This document shows, piece by piece, positions 58,220 through 64,000 of a DNA stretch of 64,000 bases (the stretch's first letter is position 1; each line of letters opens with the position of its first letter). The notes under the pieces were generated by a model, which was given only the letters and a program-made list of their open reading frames with translations, ran no database searches and was not told the DNA's origin. Source of the DNA: Pomphorhynchus laevis (Eukaryota > Acanthocephala > Palaeacanthocephala > Echinorhynchida > Pomphorhynchidae); NCBI GenBank assembly GCA_012934845.2, contig WNNJ02000886.1, positions 62,001-126,000 of the forward strand, read 5' to 3'. Position numbers and translations under genes: made by a program.

Positions 58220-59195
58220 ATGTTGATAAAATGTGTATTTCAGCCTTTTAATTTTTATTCAATAAGTGAACAAATTTATCAATGTAGGCTTATTCGTAAT
58301 AAACGAATAATGATAAACAATAGATATATATCTAGTTTGAACATTAAAGTAACATCAATTAAAATTATTATTAATTTATATGGTGAAGATGACACATTAA
58401 AATTTACAAGAAACATATTTTTGCATGAGCATGCATGCATACTATATAATATAAAATATAATACATTAAATAATGAAATTTTAAGAATTGCAACAATATG
58501 TAATAATATTGGCTTTCTTCAAAATCATTTAAATAATTTAATAGATACATATTTTAAACTAGGTTATTATAAAAATACCATCAAACAGAAAATAGTAAAA
58601 TATATAAATTAACACAATAATATTAAAAATAAATTTAAAATCATTAGCGGAAAATTTTTATGGATGGATAATAAATAATATACTTTGTATTAAAAAAGGA
58701 TACCAGATAATCAATTTTTTAATACCCTGATATTTGGTAAAATTGACATGAAAATGCAACAATTTTTATGGATGAACTTCAAATTAGAACGAAAATTATA
58801 TTATCAAATTATATTTTAAAAATTACAAAAAACCTTTTAATTTTTACAAAAAATAAGATAATAGATATCAAATTACCAGATAATCAAATGTTATCAAAGA
58901 AAATAGGTAATTAGCATGCATTTGACCAACAGGTATCGGGAATAGAGATCACAACCTGAAAGCATAGTAGTTCCCACTGATGACCTCTAATCCTTCTTTT
59001 GATAAATCATATGTTATTTATTTGTCAAATGATAAAAATTGACTTTTATTTAAATTTCAATTTTAAATGTTTACTTGATATAAAATATATATAATATTAT
59101 ATCACAAGTATTAATTATTAATTATTTAATTTATTTTTATTAAAAATTATCTTTTATTTATAAAAAGTAAAAAATACGAAAACTCAGTTAGCTGA
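58220..59195 (+). mobile_element. PLE thumb and tail copy, right member of the segmental duplication
   Basis: The frame 58220-58612 holds SLNIKVTSIKI, then FTRNIFLHEHACILYNIKYN and YFKLGYYKN. The tail matches 44,060-44,645 almost base for base, including the tail variant starting ataccctgatatttggtaaa. At 58,590-58,612 it has the uninterrupted target site of the palindromic insertion seen at 43.76 kb. Confidence 0.75.
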
Positions 59196-59948
59196 TCTAT
59201 GTTCTACAGTATTGCAGTTGCATTTTGTCCATTAAAAAGTAGCCAGATAATATTCTCTGAAGGAATAATTTTTTCCGTATCGGCATTTAGCTGTACATCA
59301 TTTTGATGAACTAAAAAGCATCTTTACAAACATCAACAAGAAACGACTATACCATATCAGCTGGCATGAAAGAGATCACAAGAGTTATCTTGATTCACAG
59401 TGATAAAGCTCAGATCACCTTACACTACCTATAATTGATCATGTTCAAGTAAGACATGTATTCTCTCTTAAAAAATATAACGTGGTATTTTCAAAGGTTG
59501 TTTAAGATAGATTATGAATGAAATACGTTAACAAAATATGCTGCGCATATATCGTGAGTGCATGTCCTATCCTCTCTCTTACACTCACTTTTTCATGTAA
59601 AATAGCGACTGTACTATGTGCTCATCGCGTTAACCATGGTTTCGATCGTATGTTTAATAATAACTTCGCCACAAATAAATCTTATGCTGCCACCCGCATT
59701 CAATATTTATTTCTTTTAGTCTTTACCTTAAGTTCATGATTGTACCTGGTGAATAATAGTATATATGGCATTACGATCAATCATTTTTTGCTTTACTGCT
59801 TTACTAGCTCTTTGTCGTTACGGATGTACTCAATGAATGCATTGATCGCATTGACGCAATTGACTCATTACTTAAATAAACGCAATGACCGTAATGAACA
59901 CAATGTATTAATTGTTTATCGCTAACTCTATAATGAAATTATAGAGTT
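59196..59948. repeat. Duplicated segment, right copy (non-PLE part)
   Basis: Near-identical to 44,646-45,417, with a short deletion in a T run near 59,786 and a few substitutions. The 73-codon frame 59518-59739 is identical in translation to 44966-45187. Confidence 0.75.
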
Positions 59949-60090
59949 ACTAATCGCTTTGTGGTATCTTATAATTATTTATTATTTATAATTGTTTATT
60001 ATTTCATTATTCATTTTATTTCCTTTTAATTTTTAATTTAAATATAATATAAAATACGACTTAGTTAGCTGATCTGACAATACCACTGAA
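59949..60090 (+). mobile_element. PLE tail end
   Basis: From about 59,965 the tattatttataattg-rich stretch and the terminal box tacgacttagttagctgatctgac (60,054-60,078) match other PLE 3' ends. It directly abuts the duplicated segment, so that segment is bracketed by PLE tails. Confidence 0.55.
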
Positions 60091-60199
60091 GTTATTTCTG
60101 ATAATATCTAACAATACCACTAAAGTTTCAATTTATAATAAAAAGTTGCCCAAATTGCATAATATATTTAAATAAAATTGAAAGTTATTAAATAATCTG

Positions 60200-60345
60200 T
60201 AATATATAAAATTCCCTGTATTAGTTGAAATTGCATATATATTGGTCAGACTTGACAAGGATAGGAAAGACGTGTCATACAACATAAATATAGCCTATAA
60301 CGCGTTAATAAATTTGGAACTATATCACTTAATTACTTTATTTAG
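60200..60345 (+). mobile_element. PLE GIY-YIG fragment
   Basis: The bases decode as CIYIGQT..G..RRVIQHKYSL near 60,228-60,295, a GIY-YIG endonuclease start related to that at 0.9 kb. It lies just downstream of a PLE 3' tail. Short and decayed. Confidence 0.5.
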
Positions 60346-60699
60346 ATCATAAGGTTAATTGTGGTTAAGCTTTCATTATATCAATTGAAAATGATTACCT
60401 GTTACGTGTTATACAGACCTATTTTAAAAAAGGATAATATTATCCCCCCAAAAAAGCTGATTCTTATTTAAAAATATAGGTCTCGTTAATGGTACATTTT
60501 TAACCAACCAAGTAATTTTATTTAAATTTTAAGTTTTAATGATTAAAATGTTTGATTACTTATTTGTTTTTTTAATGCCCTTCGAAAATCTTAAATTTGA
60601 TTTTAAATTACGTTAATAAATATTATGGATGCGTTTATATCTGGCATAAAATTCAGTTCTATAAGACAACGACTACCTGAAATTTCTAATACATCCCTT

Positions 60700-62520
60700 G
60701 CTGATTAAATCAAAAAGACTCGAACGTTAGAATCTGCACATGTAAATGCTGAAGCGTATACGATTTCGAACATCCATGTTTCTGCTTTATCGTCCTAACA
60801 TAAACAAGATTGCGAGTCATCTGGAAACGATTCATGTTCCGTTGTGAATAATCCTACAAACGTCTGTTTTTTGTGGTCAACATAGAATCCACGCAACAAA
60901 TGCCCCGCCCGAGCCTTACGTTCCACGAAATGTAATAAGATAGGGCATTTTGCAAATGTGTGCCAATCTATATCTGTAAACAATTTCAGCACGGTAGCTG
61001 CAACCGATTCGAACAATGACCCATTCTCTTCGTTGACTACCTTGTTACTATCATCGACAAAGTCCTATGATTTATCGAAGTCAAAGATCACTGTCTCAAT
61101 TGGCCAGCATTCCTTATCAGCATTAAGTGACAACTGTAGTGCCGAGAATTTCATCGACGAAGCAATAGTAAACAAGCTACAGCTAATTAGAATATAATAC
61201 GCTCGCAATATAACAATGACATCCACGAATCATTCTTGTCCAGTACGATCCTGCTGTATGGTTGACATGATTATACAAGGAGTCATGAATCTATTTGACT
61301 GCTCTGTTTAAAACGATTATGTAACGACATTATACTTGGTTACCCATATGGCATCCCGCCCCGTAACCAAAAACGATATTGTCGATATGCTATCGAAAAT
61401 ACCTGGCTCGCCGTGCACACTGACAGAGCGGGAAACACTTCAAAATATTCATCAAGCATATTGTCATCTTGGAGTCACTCGGCTAAATTATTTCGTTAAA
61501 TCGCGAAACATACTGTATTCGTTAGACGACATACGAAACGTAATTTTAAATTGCCAAACATGTACAGTTCTCAAGTTTCGATATTACACACTTCCTGAAT
61601 CTCGTCTTATTAGAGCGACACGGCCTTTTTTGAGACTTTATATAGATTTCAAAGGTCCGATTTCTAGTGTAAATAAGAACAGATACATCATCAACATTAT
61701 AGACGAATTTTCACGTTTTCCTTTCTTATTTGCGTGTCGAGACATGTGGGCGTTCACATTTATCCGATGTTTAGAGTGCTTGTTCTTCATGTTTGTAACA
61801 CCCGAATACATTCATTGCGACCGAGGTCTGTGTTTGTTATCGAACGATTTTAGAACATACCTCCATAAACACGGAATCGCCATTAGCAATTCCGCTTCGT
61901 ATAATCCTATGGGATATTCACAAATCGAACGAGATAATGGAACAATTTGACGGAGTATCGAATTGACTCTCTGCAAGAAATCCCATAATCGCAGTGGCAA
62001 AAATGTCTTCAAATTGTATTACATTCAATGCGTTCACTTCTATGTGTGCCGATAAACTACACACCACTCGATATATTCTTTAAATTTGAACGTCGTTCTG
62101 GCTCAAAATAAACATACCACAGTGGTTATTAACTCCTGGTCTTGTAGTACTAACGAAACATTCGATAACTAGTAAGTATGACGACAAAACAGAAATAGTT
62201 AAATTAATAGAGAGCAATACGAAGACAGCTTAAATCGAACATTCTGATGGGGCTCGCACAATAGTTTCCGTCAAGCATCTTGTTCCTTATCTGAACGACC
62301 AGACCGAGTTAAGAGGATGCCAAGCTCAGAGTATCCTGAACGAGGCGGATATAAAGTGCGAGTCAAAAGATCAACCTTCACAAAACTGATGGTCAAATCA
62401 ATGTATATGTGATGGAATCAATGTGTATGAGGCGTATCCTGAACGATGCGGATATAAAGTGCGAGTCAAAAGATCAACCTTCACAAAACTGATGATCAAA
62501 TCAGTGTGTATGATGGAAAT
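60700..62520 (+). mobile_element. Ty3/Gypsy LTR retrotransposon fossil (NC, protease-like and integrase parts)
   Basis: Recognisable parts in order are a gag nucleocapsid zinc-knuckle region (about 60,830-60,965, ending CNKIGHFANVC), a short aspartic-protease-like segment (about 61,100-61,190), and an integrase frame at 61336-61950. The integrase shows the HHCC zinc motif (HQAYCHLG ... CQTC) and the core segments YIDFKGPI and YIHCDRG, as in Ty3/Gypsy elements of invertebrates. Near the right end a segment of about 65 bp (around cggatataaagtgcgagtca) occurs twice in direct orientation, about 107 bp apart. No LTR pair was identified by eye. The element is clearly broken and incomplete; moderate age is suggested by the still readable integrase. 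Confidence 0.7.
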
Positions 62521-62524
62521 CACG

Positions 62525-63520
62525 ACGAGAACATGTTGACCCAGAGACATCGTATTGGACATGATTTTAAAGACCAAACAGAAACGACATTTCCATTAAA
62601 CGACGAAATCTCGAGCAACACATCAGAGTCAATAGGAGGCCAGCAAACTTGCTCTGAGAACCGTACAAAGATATGGTCGTATAATTCGTCAGTCATCAAG
62701 CCGTAACGATTACATTGTTGCTCGAAATAAAAAGCAGGGGTGAATTTCGGTTTCAAATAACAAATAGTAAACATAACTATCTACTTCTTCATTTGATTTG
62801 TATATAGTTGAATAAAACTAAGAAACTTACTTGCTTTATATTTATCAACATTCAGCTCAATTGTGTTGTTTTTTGTTGTTTTTTTTTGATTTTTGTTTCT
62901 TTTTTGCATATATCTATATTTACGATACTTTATATACCTATATTTATCGATATTTTTTATCCTTTTTTTTGTATTTTTTTATTTATTTATAAATTATATA
63001 AAAAGTATATGCCTTGTGAAACATCAGGCATGTGTTTTTTGCTTACAACTGCTCACAAGTTTTTACTTGCGCATTTATTAAAGATATTGAGAAGGAATTT
63101 ACAGCCAAAAATATGCTGTTGTCAATAAGACAGGATGCTTTTTCGCTAACAATTAAGTGGGTAAATAAAGAAGGCATAATTATCTTCCGGAATATTATAA
63201 GGAGTACCGTCAAAGATAACTTATCTCGGGAAGAGATCTTTGATAGGTACATTACAAAAGATGATTTTGCTAAAATCACATTTAAAAATTGTGCAATAAA
63301 GGAAACATTCAAAAGAATATGTTAAATGTAACAGAATCAACAATGACTGATTATTCTCATCTGCGAGCTACGGGTATCCTTAAGGATATCTCGTCGCAGA
63401 AGAGGATGATGTCCTAGAATTGTTAAATAAAAATGTGATTATATTAATTAAAAAATGTAAAACATTCAATCAAGCGTACTGCTCTCTTTTTTTTGTGGAA
63501 GAAAACTAAGTGATCTAAAT
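62525..63520. other. Spacer; T-rich tract and an unassigned small frame
   Basis: 62,855-63,000 is strongly T-rich. The frame 63032-63325 (FIKDIEKEFTAKNMLLS...FAKITFKNCAIKETFKRIC) is open and somewhat protein-like. It may be the N-terminal part of the zinc-knuckle element that follows, but I see no link. Confidence 0.35.
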
Positions 63521-63529
63521 AATTTCAGA

Positions 63530-64000
63530 TTCTTACCTTGGAATTTTCGGCAATGCAGTCAAATTGATAATATTTGACAAGGATGATCAGAAAATAAGGT
63601 ATCCGCAGTGCTACTGCTGTCAGCGATGGGATCACTTTTCAAATGTGTTTGAAAAGTGGTTCTCGATGTGTTCAATACGGGACGAGCATGAATAACACAT
63701 ATTTGTAATAACAGATAAGAAAAACTCAGATGCGCCAATTATACATGTGTCGATGTTCACATATGGTGTATTCTCACACGTGCATTAATTTTAAAGATTA
63801 TTTAAAGTTGGTGGACGAGGAAAACAAAAGAACATGTGAAGGAGCACAGTTTTATATCGAAATAGTCAAAAACAGTCTATTGATCATGATGCTTCAGAAA
63901 TGAGGATGTTGATCGACAGACTTAACGGACTAGAAAATAAAATGGCGGCAATGGCAGTAGAGAATAAAAATTTTCAAGCAAAATTGATTTCGAAAGATCA
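63530..64000 (+). mobile_element. Zinc-knuckle ORF1/gag-like fragment, cut by window end
   Basis: The bases decode in pieces as RYPQCYCCQRWDHFSN (CCHC knuckle) followed by further Cys-containing segments. This is the arrangement of the nucleic-acid-binding ORF1/gag-like proteins of Jockey-type LINEs and related elements. The last 110 bases encode a heptad-rich helix (MRMLIDRLNGLENKMAAMA). The element is broken here and continues beyond the window; class uncertain. Confidence 0.4.

Noticed and set aside
63032-63325. Small host gene before the final fragment
   Set aside because: Open but short and flanked by mobile-element sequence; no domain recognised, so only noted in the spacer entry.

Overview
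The window looks like AT-rich nuclear DNA from an invertebrate animal. It has long non-coding stretches, few intact reading frames, and many decayed eukaryotic retroelements: Penelope-like elements (PLEs), RTE-clade and L2/CR1-clade LINEs, a hAT DNA transposon and a Ty3/Gypsy fossil. There are no bacterial operons, ribosome binding sites, rRNAs or CRISPR arrays, and I found no convincing tRNA. The PLE, RTE and L2 mix fits flatworms, other spiralians and some parasites, but the sequence does not fix the taxon.

Layout. 1-4.3 kb holds PLE remnants, including a canonical PLE with a C-terminal GIY-YIG domain, and an inverted repeat. 4.9-7.4 kb is a decayed near full-length RTE-type LINE. 7.8-9.4 kb is a fairly well preserved L2-type LINE. 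9.4-14.5 kb is an array of 3' tails of one PLE family, interrupted by RTE and L2 fragments. 14.8-20.9 kb is a PLE apparently split by two minus-strand RTE copies. 22.3-24.4 kb holds more PLE tails. 25.25-27.25 kb is a 666-codon minus-strand host gene. 29.2-31.1 kb is the best copy of the abundant PLE family, followed by an RTE 3' end. 34.5-40.6 kb is a canonical PLE bounded by about 760-bp inverted terminal repeats, with a hAT element nested inside. 41.9-48.7 kb holds palindromic repeats, more PLE copies, and a nuclease-like relic of an unassigned mobile element. 49.7-55.3 kb holds four co-oriented plus-strand genes. 55.3-60.4 kb holds palindromes and PLE copies, including a near-identical duplicate of 43.6-45.4 kb. 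60.7-62.5 kb is a broken Ty3/Gypsy fossil. The last 0.5 kb is a zinc-knuckle ORF1/gag-like fragment running off the window.

The part most likely to be undescribed is the family of host-type genes at 25.25-27.25 kb (minus) and 49.7-55.3 kb (plus). Four of the five share a C-terminal module: one CPxC knuckle followed by a helical segment of about 90 residues, after divergent Asn/Ser/Gln-rich N-termini. One member has a canonical A_AAA_AAG slippery heptamer in the phase that would link two long overlapping frames by a -1 shift. Several starts lie directly or closely downstream of splice-acceptor-like sequence. I do not recognise the family and assign no function.

A second theme is inverted pairs of short repeats carrying a CUGANGA / stem / GAAA half-core, as in hammerhead ribozymes. 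One of these palindromes sits in a dated insertion site with a 12-bp target duplication and an empty-site copy 14.5 kb away.
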